From Flavobacterium wongokense (GTDB taxonomy: Bacteria; Bacteroidota; Bacteroidia; Flavobacteriales; Flavobacteriaceae), in the NCBI RefSeq assembly GCF_021608265.1, contig NZ_JAKIHP010000001.1, positions 744,001 through 808,000 of the forward strand: 64,000 nucleotides of DNA, read 5' to 3'. The notes below the pieces were generated by a model that did not search any database, was not told the DNA's origin, and worked only from the letters and a program-made list of their open reading frames with translations. Each line of letters starts with the position of its first letter. The stretch's first letter is position 1. Shown piece by piece: positions 44,729 to 53,543 of this stretch. Position numbers and translations under genes: made by a program.

Positions 44729-45986
44729 TGAGTAATGAAGTTTGATTATCAAAAGGTTTTTCAAATTTGGATTTGATGTCCGTCAGGATGATTTGCTTCA
44801 GGTTTAGGGCATTCAGGAATTTCAGATGTGTATTATCGCCACTGACGGAAATGAAATACCGTGCCCTGTTTATGGCAACGCCAATTTTTTTCAAATGTTC
44901 TAAAGTCAGGTTCTGAAAACGCCTTGCATGCACAATTTTATGTGCCGATTTCACCCCGATTCCCGGAACACGCAGTATCATTTCCAAAGGAGCGTTTTGA
45001 ATTATAACCGGAAATTGGGTAATATTCCGCAACGCCCAACCCATTTTTGGATCCACTTCCAAATCGAGGAACGGATTATTTTTTTCGAGGATTTCGTTTG
45101 CCTTAAATCCGTAAAAACGCATCAGCCAATCAGCCTGATACAGCCTGTTTTCACGAACTACCGGAACCTGGGCGCCAATTGCGGGCAATCTCGTGTCATT
45201 GGAAATCGGCACATAACCTGAATAATAAACCCGTTTCAGGTTGAAATTATTATAGAAATGATCTGCAACCTGTATAATCTGGTAATCATTTTCCTGTGTG
45301 GCACCAACAATGACCTGTGTACTTTGCCCGGCCGGAGCAAATTTGGGAACGTGTTTGTATTTTTTACTTTCTTCCTTGTACTGAATCAGTTCATTTTTGA
45401 CAAATCCCATCGGTTTGATCATCTGTTGGTGATCTTTGTCGGGAGCAAGGAGTTTCAACCCGGATTCGGTTGGGATTTCAAGATTCATGCTTAAACGGTC
45501 GGCATATAATCCGGCTTCGCGCATCAATTCGTCAGAAGCTCCGGGAATACTTTTAAGATGAATGTATCCATTGAAATTATGTTCGAGGCGTAATTTTTTG
45601 GCCACCCGAACGAGACGCTCCATGGTATAATCGGCATTTTTGAAAATTCCGGAACTCAGGAACAAGCCTTCAATATAATTCCTGCGGTAAAAATTTATTG
45701 TTAAATCTACAACTTCGTCAACAGTAAACGCCGCACGTTTGATATCGTTGCTTTTTCTCGTGACGCAATACGCACAATCGTAAATGCAGAAATTGGTCAA
45801 CAGGATTTTAAGCAGTGAAACGCATCTTCCGTCCTCAGTATAGGTGTGGCAAATTCCCGAAGCTGAGGAATCGCCCAATCCTTTATTCTTGTTTTTCCGA
45901 TTACCTCCACTGGAAGAACAGGACACATCATATTTGGCTGCGTCCGCAAGAATTTCCAATTTTTCCTTGAGTTTTTCGTAATCCAA
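44706..45986 (-). CDS. Putative DNA modification/repair radical SAM protein
   Basis: The 426-residue protein (TIGR03916 type) has a radical-SAM cluster C-x3-C-x2-C at Cys67, Cys71 and Cys74 (NFCIYDCAYCVTRKSN). Before it comes a conserved Cys/Ser/Gly region (CSSSGGNRKNK, GICHTYTEDGRC) with further Cys that may bind metal. The C-terminal third has a helix-hairpin-helix DNA-binding motif (LRVPGIGVKSAHKIVHARR, about 330-350). It should use S-adenosylmethionine to act on DNA, but the substrate is unknown. It forms a coupled pair with the TIGR03915 gene. Confidence 0.9.
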   Translation of the reverse strand: MDYEKLKEKLEILADAAKYDVSCSSSGGNRKNKNKGLGDSSASGICHTYTEDGRCVSLLKILLTNFCIYDCAYCVTRKSNDIKRAAFTVDEVVDLTINFYRRNYIEGLFLSSGIFKNADYTMERLVRVAKKLRLEHNFNGYIHLKSIPGASDELMREAGLYADRLSMNLEIPTESGLKLLAPDKDHQQMIKPMGFVKNELIQYKEESKKYKHVPKFAPAGQSTQVIVGATQENDYQIIQVADHFYNNFNLKRVYYSGYVPISNDTRLPAIGAQVPVVRENRLYQADWLMRFYGFKANEILEKNNPFLDLEVDPKMGWALRNITQFPVIIQNAPLEMILRVPGIGVKSAHKIVHARRFQNLTLEHLKKIGVAINRARYFISVSGDNTHLKFLNALNLKQIILTDIKSKFEKPFDNQTSLLNDVTFLR

Positions 45987-46150
45987 TTTGGGGGAGATTT
46001 AGGGTATTCTGGTAAGCAAATTTAGTAGATATCTGCACCCTAATTTCAAAGATTTAGTTAATTAACGTTTGTTCAACGAAATGAGCAATGTTTACCATAA
46101 AAATAGTTTAAAACACTGATTTTAAATAAACATACGTTAAGCAGGTTTAC

Positions 46151-47008
46151 CTAACCTCCAACAATTTCACCACCATTTATATGAATCATCTGCCCTGTAA
46201 TATAAGAACTGTCCTCGCAAGCCAGGAAAACATAAGCTGGTCCAACTTCAGAAGGTTGGCCTGCTCTTTTCATTGGTGTTTTTTTTCCGAACTGGGCTAC
46301 TTCTTTTTTGTCAAAACTTGCCGGAATTAATGGTGTCCAAATTGGTCCCGGCGCAACGCCGTTGACACGAATTCCTTTTTCTACTAATTGTTGGGCCATC
46401 GATTGGGTGAAGGATACAATTGCGCCTTTCGTACTAGCGTAATCAACAAGATGACCACTGCCACGATAGGCCGTAACAGATGCCGTATTAATTATTACAT
46501 CTCCTTTTTTAAAGTTTTTTAAAGCTTCTTCTGTGGTGTAAAAAAAAGGGAAGATGTTAGTTTCAAATGTTTGGTGTAAATTTTCTTTTGTTATTTGTTT
46601 AATATCGTCTTCCGGATATTGAACCGCAGCATTATTCACCAGTATGTTCAGTTTCCCGAATTTTTTAATTGTTTTGGAAACAATGTCCCGCGAGAATTTC
46701 TCCTTTTTAACATCTCCAGAAATCACCAGGCATTCTGCTCCTGCTTCTTCAATAAGTTTTTGGGTAATCTGGGCATCCTCATCATTGCTATGGTAAACGA
46801 TGGCAATATTGGCACCTTCCTTTGCAAAATGTACGGCAACGCTTCTACCGATTCCGCTATCACCACCAGTTATTAATGCTACTTTCCCTTTGAGTTTCCC
46901 ACTTCCTTTATAGTTTTTACGGATATATTCGGGTTGAGGAAACATTTTGGTTTCCTTACCATGTTGCGCTGATTGATGCTGAGGCGGAAATGATTTTGGC
47001 TTTTCCAT
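46151..47008 (-). CDS. SDR family oxidoreductase (YghA-like)
   Basis: I start at the ATG at 47008 (MEKPKSFPPQHQSAQHGKET). The 285-residue protein has an N-terminal extension of about 40 residues typical of the YghA/glucose-dehydrogenase-like group, then the NAD(P) motif ALITGGDSGIGRSVAVHF, NNAAVQYP, catalytic Ser in INTASVTAYRG, and the YASTKGAIV active-site Tyr/Lys pair, ending with SYITGQMIHINGGEIVGG. Substrate unknown. These proteins are often stress-induced. It stands alone; the 164-base gap before it holds only AT-rich sequence. Confidence 0.9.
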   Translation of the reverse strand: MEKPKSFPPQHQSAQHGKETKMFPQPEYIRKNYKGSGKLKGKVALITGGDSGIGRSVAVHFAKEGANIAIVYHSNDEDAQITQKLIEEAGAECLVISGDVKKEKFSRDIVSKTIKKFGKLNILVNNAAVQYPEDDIKQITKENLHQTFETNIFPFFYTTEEALKNFKKGDVIINTASVTAYRGSGHLVDYASTKGAIVSFTQSMAQQLVEKGIRVNGVAPGPIWTPLIPASFDKKEVAQFGKKTPMKRAGQPSEVGPAYVFLACEDSSYITGQMIHINGGEIVGG

Positions 47009-47150
47009 GACGAAATATATTTTGTTTACCACAAAATTCGCTTAACATCCTGATAATATGTTATATCTTTTCTTCGTTGTTTACCAAAATTTTAAGGCAA
47101 TTATGCAACAAAAGTGAGAAATACTATAATTTATTTTAACAGCAATCAAA

Positions 47151-47158
47151 TAGCTTTG
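47151..47158 (+). promoter_or_regulatory. Candidate -7 box TAGCTTTG
   Basis: TAnnTTTG match 18 bases before the BrkB-family start codon. Confidence 0.45.
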
Positions 47159-47176
47159 TTGTAAATTGGAGTAGGT

Positions 47177-48229
47177 ATGAAAACAGAAATCACCATGCAT
47201 GCCGCCTTTAGGATTTTAAAAGATACTTTCAATGGTTTTCTAGAGGATCGCGCATTGAAATTCAGTGCGTCATTATCTTATTATACCGTATTTTCCCTTG
47301 CGCCACTTTTATTATTACTGATTTCCCTTGCCGGAGTTTTCTTTGGGCGTGAAGCCATTCAGGGAAAGATTTTTGGCGAAATCAACGGGATTATTGGCAA
47401 TGATGCTGCAGCTCAAATTCAGGAAATTATCAGGAATATGGAGCTTTCCGGCGAGACCACTTTGGCATTGATTATTGGCTCAATTACATTGGTCATTGGT
47501 GCTACCAGCGTTTTTGGCGAAATCCAGGACTCTATTAACATCATTTGGAAGGTAAAAGCAAAACCAAAACGTGGCTGGCTGAAATTACTCCAGGACAGGC
47601 TGCTGTCTTCGTCTTTAATTGTTGGCCTTGGGTTTTTGTTAATCGTTTCATTGGTTATCAATGGAGCTTTAGTCGCCTTATCGGATTGGCTGAAAGGCTA
47701 TTTCCCCGATGTTACGATAATTGCATTTCAAATTCTTAATATACTAATAGGATTTATAGTCATTACAACCCTTTTTGGTGTTATCTTTAAGGTACTGCCT
47801 GATGCAAAAATTGCCTGGAAGGATGTACGTGCCGGAGCTTTTTTCACTGCCTGCCTTTTTATGCTGGGTCGATATCTTATTGGGCTGTATATAAACTACA
47901 GTGGCACTGCTTCGGCTTATGGAGCGGCAGGTTCCTTGATTGTCATTTTGGTTTGGGTGTATTATACTGCTGCGATTTTATATTTCGGAGCCGAATTTAC
48001 AAGAGTTTATGCCGAATATATGGGCGCCAAGATTGAACCTGCTGATTATGCCGTGTATGTGGAACAACAGGAAAAGGAAAAAGACGTGGCAGTGCTTCCG
48101 GATACAGCAAAACCCGATGCAGAAGTAATTGTGAAACCAGAACCTAAGCCTGTTCCAAAAACAGTCAAAAAGCCTGCAAAAACTACAGATACTCCCAAAC
48201 CAAAAACAAAAAAAGCCGACGGCAAATAG
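47177..48229 (+). CDS. YihY/BrkB-family membrane protein
   Basis: The 350-residue inner-membrane protein shows the family pattern: DRALKFSASLSYYTVFSLAP with the first membrane helix, LLLLISLAGVFFG, and further helices to about 275, including GAFFTACLFMLGRYLIGLYI and LIVILVWVYYTAAILYFGAE. The last 60 residues are a Lys/Pro-rich cytoplasmic tail (PKPVPKTVKKPAKTT). Early work called these RNase BN, which was later withdrawn; they are probably transporters or scaffolds of unknown substrate. Confidence 0.9.
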   Translation: MKTEITMHAAFRILKDTFNGFLEDRALKFSASLSYYTVFSLAPLLLLLISLAGVFFGREAIQGKIFGEINGIIGNDAAAQIQEIIRNMELSGETTLALIIGSITLVIGATSVFGEIQDSINIIWKVKAKPKRGWLKLLQDRLLSSSLIVGLGFLLIVSLVINGALVALSDWLKGYFPDVTIIAFQILNILIGFIVITTLFGVIFKVLPDAKIAWKDVRAGAFFTACLFMLGRYLIGLYINYSGTASAYGAAGSLIVILVWVYYTAAILYFGAEFTRVYAEYMGAKIEPADYAVYVEQQEKEKDVAVLPDTAKPDAEVIVKPEPKPVPKTVKKPAKTTDTPKPKTKKADGK

Positions 48230-48280
48230 CTTTATTCAGATTTGCTTCTTTGCTATCCTTTTTAAATCAAAACTTTGACC

Positions 48281-48288
48281 TATATTTG
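48281..48288 (+). promoter_or_regulatory. Candidate -7 box TATATTTG for lepA
   Basis: TAnnTTTG match. If used, the lepA leader would be about 100 bases and contain a REP-like repeat (48311-48374). Confidence 0.4.
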
Positions 48289-48310
48289 CCGATTAAACGA
48301 TGACTGCGTT

Positions 48311-48374
48311 AAGGATTGGAGCAAGTACCGTGTACTGCGGAAAGCCTGACCGCGCCGAAGGCGGGGTAACGCCC
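48311..48374. repeat. REP-like dispersed repeat, copy C (diverged)
   Basis: AAGGATTGGAGCAAGTACCG then TGTACTGCGGAAAGC aligns with the core of the copies at 17220, 40797 and 62921, followed by a GCGCCGAAGGCGGGGTAACG segment. It lies in the lepA leader. Confidence 0.65.
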
Positions 48375-48396
48375 AAAAAATCGATAGACAAAGAAG

Positions 48397-50193
48397 ATGA
48401 AGCACATTAGGAATTTTTGCATTATTGCACATATTGACCACGGAAAAAGTACGTTGGCGGACCGACTTCTTGGCGCAACGCAAACCGTTACGGCACGTGA
48501 AGAAAAGGCTCAATTGCTTGACAATATGGACCTGGAGCGTGAACGTGGAATTACCATAAAAAGCCACGCCATCCAGATGGAGTACAAATACAAAGGCGAG
48601 GATTATATCCTCAACCTTATTGATACTCCGGGACACGTTGATTTCTCGTATGAGGTTTCGCGTTCGATTGCGGCCTGCGAAGGTGCCTTATTGATTGTTG
48701 ATGCAGCCCAAAGCATCCAGGCACAAACGATTTCTAATTTATATTTGGCTTTAGAGAATGACCTTGAGATCATTCCGGTTTTGAATAAGGTCGATCTACC
48801 AAGTGCCAATCCTGAAGAGGTTAGCGACGATATCATTGATTTATTGGGTTGCAAACTTGAAGATATTATCCATGCTTCGGGTAAGACCGGTTTTGGTGTA
48901 GAAAATATTTTGGCAGCAATCATTGAAAAGATTCCGGCTCCAAAAGGAGTAAAAGACGAACCATTGCAGGCGTTGATTTTTGACTCTGTTTACAATCCGT
49001 TTCGTGGAATTGAAGTTATTTTCCGTATCAAAAACGGAGAAATCAGAAAAGGCCAGAAAATCAAATTCATGGCAACCGATAATGAATATTTTGCGGATGA
49101 AGTTGGGACGCTGAAATTAAACCAAGTGCCGAAAGATGTGATTTCTACAGGAGATGTGGGTTATTTGATTTCGGGAATTAAGGAAGCTAAGGAAGTAAAA
49201 GTGGGTGATACCATCACCGATGCGAAAACTCCAACCACGAATATGATTACGGGATTTGAGGATGTAAAACCGATGGTTTTTGCTGGAATTTATCCTGTTG
49301 ACACTGAAGATTACGAAGATTTGCGTTCTTCGATGGAGAAATTGCAACTGAACGATGCTTCGTTGGTATTTACTCCGGAAAGTTCTGCAGCTTTAGGTTT
49401 TGGTTTCCGTTGCGGATTCCTTGGAATGCTGCATATGGAAATCATCCAGGAGCGATTGGAGCGTGAGTTCGATATGACCGTAATTACTACGGTTCCAAAC
49501 GTTTCGTATTTGGCTTACACCAAAAAGGAGCCGGAAAAAGGACTGATTGTAAACAATCCATCCGATTTACCGGAACCATCAAAACTGGACCGCGTTGAAG
49601 AACCTTATATCAAGGCAACCATCATTACCAAAGCCGATTTCGTGGGTAACGTAATGAGTTTGTGTATTGAAAAACGTGGATTGATTACCAATCAGACGTA
49701 TTTGACTACTGAAAGGGTTGAATTGAATTTTGATATGCCTTTGGCGGAAATTGTATTTGACTTTTATGACCGATTGAAAACCGTTTCCAAAGGATATGCT
49801 TCTTTTGATTATTCCCCAATTGGAATGCGGGCTTCCAAATTGGTAAAACTGGACGTTTTATTGAATGCACAGACTGTTGATGCGCTTTCGGCCTTGATTC
49901 ATGAGGACAATGCGTATCATATTGGCAAAAAAATGACCGAGAAATTGCGTGAATTAATCCCAAGACAGCAGTTTGACATTCCGATTCAGGCGGCAATTGG
50001 TGCCAAAATCATTGCTCGTGAAACCATCAAGGCGTTGAGGAAAGACGTAACGGCAAAATGTTATGGTGGAGATATTTCGCGTAAGCGTAAACTTTTGGAA
50101 AAACAGAAAAAAGGTAAAAAACGTATGCGTCAGGTTGGGAACGTAGAGATTCCGCAGGAAGCTTTTATGGCGGTACTGAAACTGAACGACTAG
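48397..50193 (+). CDS. lepA: Elongation factor 4 (LepA)
   Basis: The 598-residue GTPase back-translocates or remodels ribosomes and affects initiation. Motifs: G1 [15 protein letters not shown]2 region [12 protein letters not shown]3 [10 protein letters not shown]4 NKVDLP, and the LepA-specific C-terminal domain with [20 protein letters not shown] then [12 protein letters not shown]. The length is normal. It ends with a strong terminator, so it is monocistronic. Confidence 0.97.
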   Translation: MKHIRNFCIIAHIDHGKSTLADRLLGATQTVTAREEKAQLLDNMDLERERGITIKSHAIQMEYKYKGEDYILNLIDTPGHVDFSYEVSRSIAACEGALLIVDAAQSIQAQTISNLYLALENDLEIIPVLNKVDLPSANPEEVSDDIIDLLGCKLEDIIHASGKTGFGVENILAAIIEKIPAPKGVKDEPLQALIFDSVYNPFRGIEVIFRIKNGEIRKGQKIKFMATDNEYFADEVGTLKLNQVPKDVISTGDVGYLISGIKEAKEVKVGDTITDAKTPTTNMITGFEDVKPMVFAGIYPVDTEDYEDLRSSMEKLQLNDASLVFTPESSAALGFGFRCGFLGMLHMEIIQERLEREFDMTVITTVPNVSYLAYTKKEPEKGLIVNNPSDLPEPSKLDRVEEPYIKATIITKADFVGNVMSLCIEKRGLITNQTYLTTERVELNFDMPLAEIVFDFYDRLKTVSKGYASFDYSPIGMRASKLVKLDVLLNAQTVDALSALIHEDNAYHIGKKMTEKLRELIPRQQFDIPIQAAIGAKIIARETIKALRKDVTAKCYGGDISRKRKLLEKQKKGKKRMRQVGNVEIPQEAFMAVLKLND

Positions 50194-50213
50194 TTTTAAA
50201 ATAAATTATATAG

Positions 50214-50246
50214 AAAACCCAACAGCAAAAGTTGTTGGGTTTTTTG
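50214..50246 (+). terminator. Intrinsic terminator of lepA
   Basis: AACCCAACAGC-AAAA-GTTGTTGGGTT (one G-T pair) then T6. Confidence 0.92.
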
Positions 50247-50275
50247 ATTAAATTTGGATGAGTTAAATTATTGAT

Positions 50276-51631
50276 ATGGTTGATTTATCCGAAGAAATTA
50301 AAAATGGCAGGAGAAGGTTTGAAAATGAAATTTTTCATCCTATTTCTGAATTGAAAGGCATAGAGGACATCTTTCCATATATTTCAATATTAGAATTTAT
50401 AAAGTGCGAATTCAATGGCTTTACGTTAGAAGAAGTTAGTAATCCTGATATGGAAATCCATTTTAATGAATGTCTTTTTAATGACGCATTTCGTTTTAAG
50501 GATATTTACTTAAACAATTTATTATTTCAGGACACTCAAAAGATAACTAGTGTTAACATCTCTGGAAAATTTACAAAGATCCAATTTAGTAAAAATGGCT
50601 ACAGGGGATTAATTGGAGACATTCATCTTGACGTAGAAATAGTCAAGGAATTGAATTTTAGAAATTATCATCACGAAAAAGGGTCTTTTGTATTAACTGT
50701 AAACAACGGAAGCCCGGAAAAGAAAAAAGAATTTAGAACATTCTTCACCAATGCGCAATTTGGTGAACTTACCGTAATTGATTCAACCTTTGGTTATTTA
50801 ACAGATTTTGAAAATATAATAATATATGACAGCTTAAACTTTATAGACTGCACTTTTGAAAAATTATCCTTTAACAACTCGAAAATCGTAGGAGCATTAA
50901 GTTTCAGGGATTGTATATTTAATAAACCCGCTTATTTTCAAAATATGATAAGTAAGGCGCTTACTGGGATTATAATTATGGACTCAAAATTTCATGACTC
51001 AGTAAATTTTAATTATTCAAGAATAAACACATTCACTCTTAAAGACAATGTTTTTTTACAACTAAGTTATTTTCAAGAAATAAAACTGAATGTTATCTGG
51101 ATCCATCAAACCATTTTTGAAAAAGGCGCATTGTTTGATGACATTCGAATCAATAATATCGAAAACTGTAGTAGAAGTGCTATTAGAATTATAAAGCAGG
51201 AATTACAGAGAGCTGAAAATAGAATTGATTTTAACCGTTTCAAAAACTATGAAATGGCAACTTACTACAATGAATTGAATTGGAATAATCATTTTATCGA
51301 CAAGTCGATTCTTTATATGACCAAAATATCTACCGATTTTGGGAATAGTTGGATAAGAGCATTAAATTTTACGCTTTTATCAGGATTTCTATTTTTCTCT
51401 TTATTGTTTATTACTGAAAACTACAATAATGCCTTTGATTTAAAAAACTGGACTCAATTTACCTCTGGCTTTTTCCGATTCTTTTTGGTGACCGATTTCT
51501 ATAATCCATTGGAAACTGAAAGAGTATATCTGACAAACCCTTTAAGCTGGATTATTTTTATTTTTGGTAAAATTGTGATCGCCTTCGGTATCTACGAAAT
51601 GATTCAGTCCTTCAGGAAATTCAAAGCGTAA
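50276..51631 (+). CDS. Pentapeptide-repeat-like membrane protein, unknown function
   Basis: The 451-residue protein is not a family I know. It has no signal peptide. Residues about 60-310 show repeating short beta-like runs with aromatic/Leu residues every five positions (LNFIDCTFEKLSFNNSKIVG, LSFRDCIFNKPAYFQNM), as in pentapeptide-repeat right-handed helices. An amphipathic charged helix follows (about 305-340). Two membrane helices lie near the C-terminus: about 362-382 (LLSGFLFFSLLFI) and about 421-443 (PLSWIIFIFGKIVIAFGIYE). It may be an anchored scaffold. Codons are visibly AT-richer than in lepA and thiL on either side, hinting at transfer. Confidence 0.7.
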   Translation: MVDLSEEIKNGRRRFENEIFHPISELKGIEDIFPYISILEFIKCEFNGFTLEEVSNPDMEIHFNECLFNDAFRFKDIYLNNLLFQDTQKITSVNISGKFTKIQFSKNGYRGLIGDIHLDVEIVKELNFRNYHHEKGSFVLTVNNGSPEKKKEFRTFFTNAQFGELTVIDSTFGYLTDFENIIIYDSLNFIDCTFEKLSFNNSKIVGALSFRDCIFNKPAYFQNMISKALTGIIIMDSKFHDSVNFNYSRINTFTLKDNVFLQLSYFQEIKLNVIWIHQTIFEKGALFDDIRINNIENCSRSAIRIIKQELQRAENRIDFNRFKNYEMATYYNELNWNNHFIDKSILYMTKISTDFGNSWIRALNFTLLSGFLFFSLLFITENYNNAFDLKNWTQFTSGFFRFFLVTDFYNPLETERVYLTNPLSWIIFIFGKIVIAFGIYEMIQSFRKFKA

Positions 51632-51639
51632 AAACTTCG

Positions 51640-51647
51640 TACCTTTG
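51640..51647 (+). promoter_or_regulatory. Candidate -7 box TACCTTTG for thiL
   Basis: TAnnTTTG match 20 bases before the thiL ATG and just after the preceding stop. Confidence 0.5.
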
Positions 51648-51667
51648 CACCTCAAAACTAAAAGAAA

Positions 51668-52714
51668 ATGCTAGAAGATAAATCTCCGCAACGAACCTCA
51701 CTTTCCCAATTGGGTGAATTTGGCCTGATTGAACATTTGACCAGAAGATTTGAGGTAAAACAACCGTCAACATTAAAAAGCATTGGCGATGATGCAGCGG
51801 TTTTGGATTTTAAGGATAAAAAAGCCGTTGTTTCTACTGATTTGCTGATTGAAGGCGTTCACTTTGATTTGTCCTATATGCCTTTGCGTCATTTGGGTTA
51901 CAAAGCTGTGGTCGTAAACGTCTCTGACATTTGCGCAATGAATGCCAAAGCTACCCAAATTACGGTTTCGGTGGCGGTTTCCAATCGTTTTCCGCTGGAA
52001 GCCCTTGAGGATTTATTTGACGGAATTGCCTTGGCGGCCAAATTCTATGATGTAGATGTGATTGGTGGTGATACTACTTCCTCTCAAAAAGGATTGATTA
52101 TTTCCATTACCGCAATTGGTGAGGCTAATGCTGAAGATATTGTTTATAGAGACGGTGCCAACAATGGCGATTTGCTTGTGGTTAGTGGCGATTTGGGTTC
52201 GGCTTACATGGGATTACAGGTTTTGGAGCGTGAAAAACAAGTATTCCAGGTAAATCCAAACAATCAACCCGATTTGGATGCTTATACTTATTTGATAGAA
52301 CGCCAGTTAAAACCGGAAGCACGCCATGATATCAAGGAATTATTGAGGAAACTCGAAGTAAAACCTACTTCGATGATTGATATTTCGGATGGTTTGTCTT
52401 CTGAAATTATCCATATCTGCAAACAGTCGAAAGTTGGCTGCAATCTATACGAAGAAAAAATTCCGGTTGATCCACAATTTATTAATGTTTGTGAGGAATT
52501 CAATATCGACAGTACGACTGTTGCCATTAATGGTGGAGAAGACTATGAATTGCTGTTTACGATTGCTTTGGAAGATTTTGACAAAATAAAAGCCAATCCA
52601 AACTTTACGGTAATTGGTCACCTGACCCAGGAAAGCGAAGGCATTCACCTGATTACAAGAGCCAATACCAAGATTCCTTTAAAAGCCCGAGGTTGGGATG
52701 CCATGGATGAATAA
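51668..52714 (+). CDS. thiL: Thiamine-monophosphate kinase ThiL
   Basis: The 348-residue enzyme makes thiamine diphosphate from thiamine monophosphate. Motifs: FGLIEHLTRRF, IGDDAAVLDFKDKKAVVSTD near residue 38, LRHLGYKAVVVNVSDICAMN, the metal-binding VIGGDTTSS near 135, SGDLGSAYMGLQVL, MIDISDGLSSEI and NGGEDYELLFTI. All the Asp ligands of the AIR-synthetase fold are present. No TPP riboswitch is seen upstream. It is monocistronic with a strong terminator. Confidence 0.96.
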   Translation: MLEDKSPQRTSLSQLGEFGLIEHLTRRFEVKQPSTLKSIGDDAAVLDFKDKKAVVSTDLLIEGVHFDLSYMPLRHLGYKAVVVNVSDICAMNAKATQITVSVAVSNRFPLEALEDLFDGIALAAKFYDVDVIGGDTTSSQKGLIISITAIGEANAEDIVYRDGANNGDLLVVSGDLGSAYMGLQVLEREKQVFQVNPNNQPDLDAYTYLIERQLKPEARHDIKELLRKLEVKPTSMIDISDGLSSEIIHICKQSKVGCNLYEEKIPVDPQFINVCEEFNIDSTTVAINGGEDYELLFTIALEDFDKIKANPNFTVIGHLTQESEGIHLITRANTKIPLKARGWDAMDE

Positions 52715-52715
52715 A

Positions 52716-52749
52716 TAAAAAAGCGATACTTAAAAGTATCGCTTTTTTT
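52716..52749 (+). terminator. Intrinsic terminator of thiL
   Basis: AAAAGCGATACTT and AAGTATCGCTTTT form an 11- to 13-bp stem, then a T run. Confidence 0.92.
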
Positions 52750-52776
52750 CCCCTGAATTCTTAATAAATCAAACTG

Positions 52777-52790
52777 TAACACTAGTGTTA
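52777..52790. promoter_or_regulatory. Perfect 14-bp palindrome TAACACTAGTGTTA
   Basis: It lies in the convergent gap between thiL and the response-regulator gene, with no T run. It could be a protein site or chance. Its ACACT/AGTGT half-sites recall the inverted repeats at 58899 and 60959. Confidence 0.3.
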
Positions 52791-52877
52791 TAGCCTTAAT
52801 CTACTTAATAACCCTAAAATCTAAAGCTAATTTAGGGCATGTATTTTAAAGGACTGTTACGGTTTCCCGCATAATCG

Positions 52878-53543
52878 TTAAATGACACCTTTTGTTTTGG
52901 CTTCGTTGATCAAATCGACATCGGTTCCGCCTGTCACTTCAAGTATTTCACGGATATTCAGCTTGCGTTTTTCAATTGCGCTAAGCGATAACGGAATGTA
53001 TTGTGGCAAATCTTTGGTCTTAACACCTTTCGATAAGTGAAACAGGATTTGCTTGTCAAAGGCATCCAATTCGATATTGTTGTATTGTGCCTGTCCTACC
53101 AGTTTGATAACGGTTTGGCTGTAATAGCTCTCTTCGTTTATGATTTTGTCGAATGCAAAAATCAGCTCATCAAAAGTCAAATCATTTTTGATTACTAATC
53201 CACTTGGATTGATGTTTTTGATGATGTTGTTGATTTTGAGTAATTCGGTATGCATCGTCAACAGGATGATTTTGCAGTCCGGCATTTCGGTTTTCATCAA
53301 AGCTGCCAGGTCTTCACCGGAATAAATTCCTTTTTCTGCGTATTCGGGCATACTGATATCAAAAAAAGCCACATTAAAAGGAGTTTTGGCCTCCATAATG
53401 CTTTCATAGCCGGTTTTGCAATTGTTGGCCTGCGTCACCACAAACTCATATCCCTGCTGGCTGTATTTATCTAACGCATTGCGATACGCCTGGATAATGA
53501 ACGGGTGATCGTCTACTATTAAAATGTTGATTGGATTTGTCAT
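52878..53543 (-). CDS. Response regulator 1 with unusual HTH output
   Basis: The 221-residue regulator has a receiver domain with Asp11/Asp12 (ILIVDDHPFI), phospho-accepting Asp62 (VAFFDISMP), Thr in ILLTMHTE and Lys in GLVIKND, so it is likely phosphorylated. The output part (about 155-221) keeps the LuxR/NarL helical spacing but is divergent (GVKTKDLPQYIPLSLSAIEK, then RKLNIREILEV), ending GGTDVDLINEAKTKGVI. It overlaps the TPR kinase gene by four bases (ATGA), so the two are made together. It is a close paralogue of the regulator at 61018. Confidence 0.9.
   Translation of the reverse strand: MTNPINILIVDDHPFIIQAYRNALDKYSQQGYEFVVTQANNCKTGYESIMEAKTPFNVAFFDISMPEYAEKGIYSGEDLAALMKTEMPDCKIILLTMHTELLKINNIIKNINPSGLVIKNDLTFDELIFAFDKIINEESYYSQTVIKLVGQAQYNNIELDAFDKQILFHLSKGVKTKDLPQYIPLSLSAIEKRKLNIREILEVTGGTDVDLINEAKTKGVI

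Noticed and set aside
51632..51667. TPP riboswitch ahead of thiL
   Set aside because: The gap is too short and holds only a promoter box.
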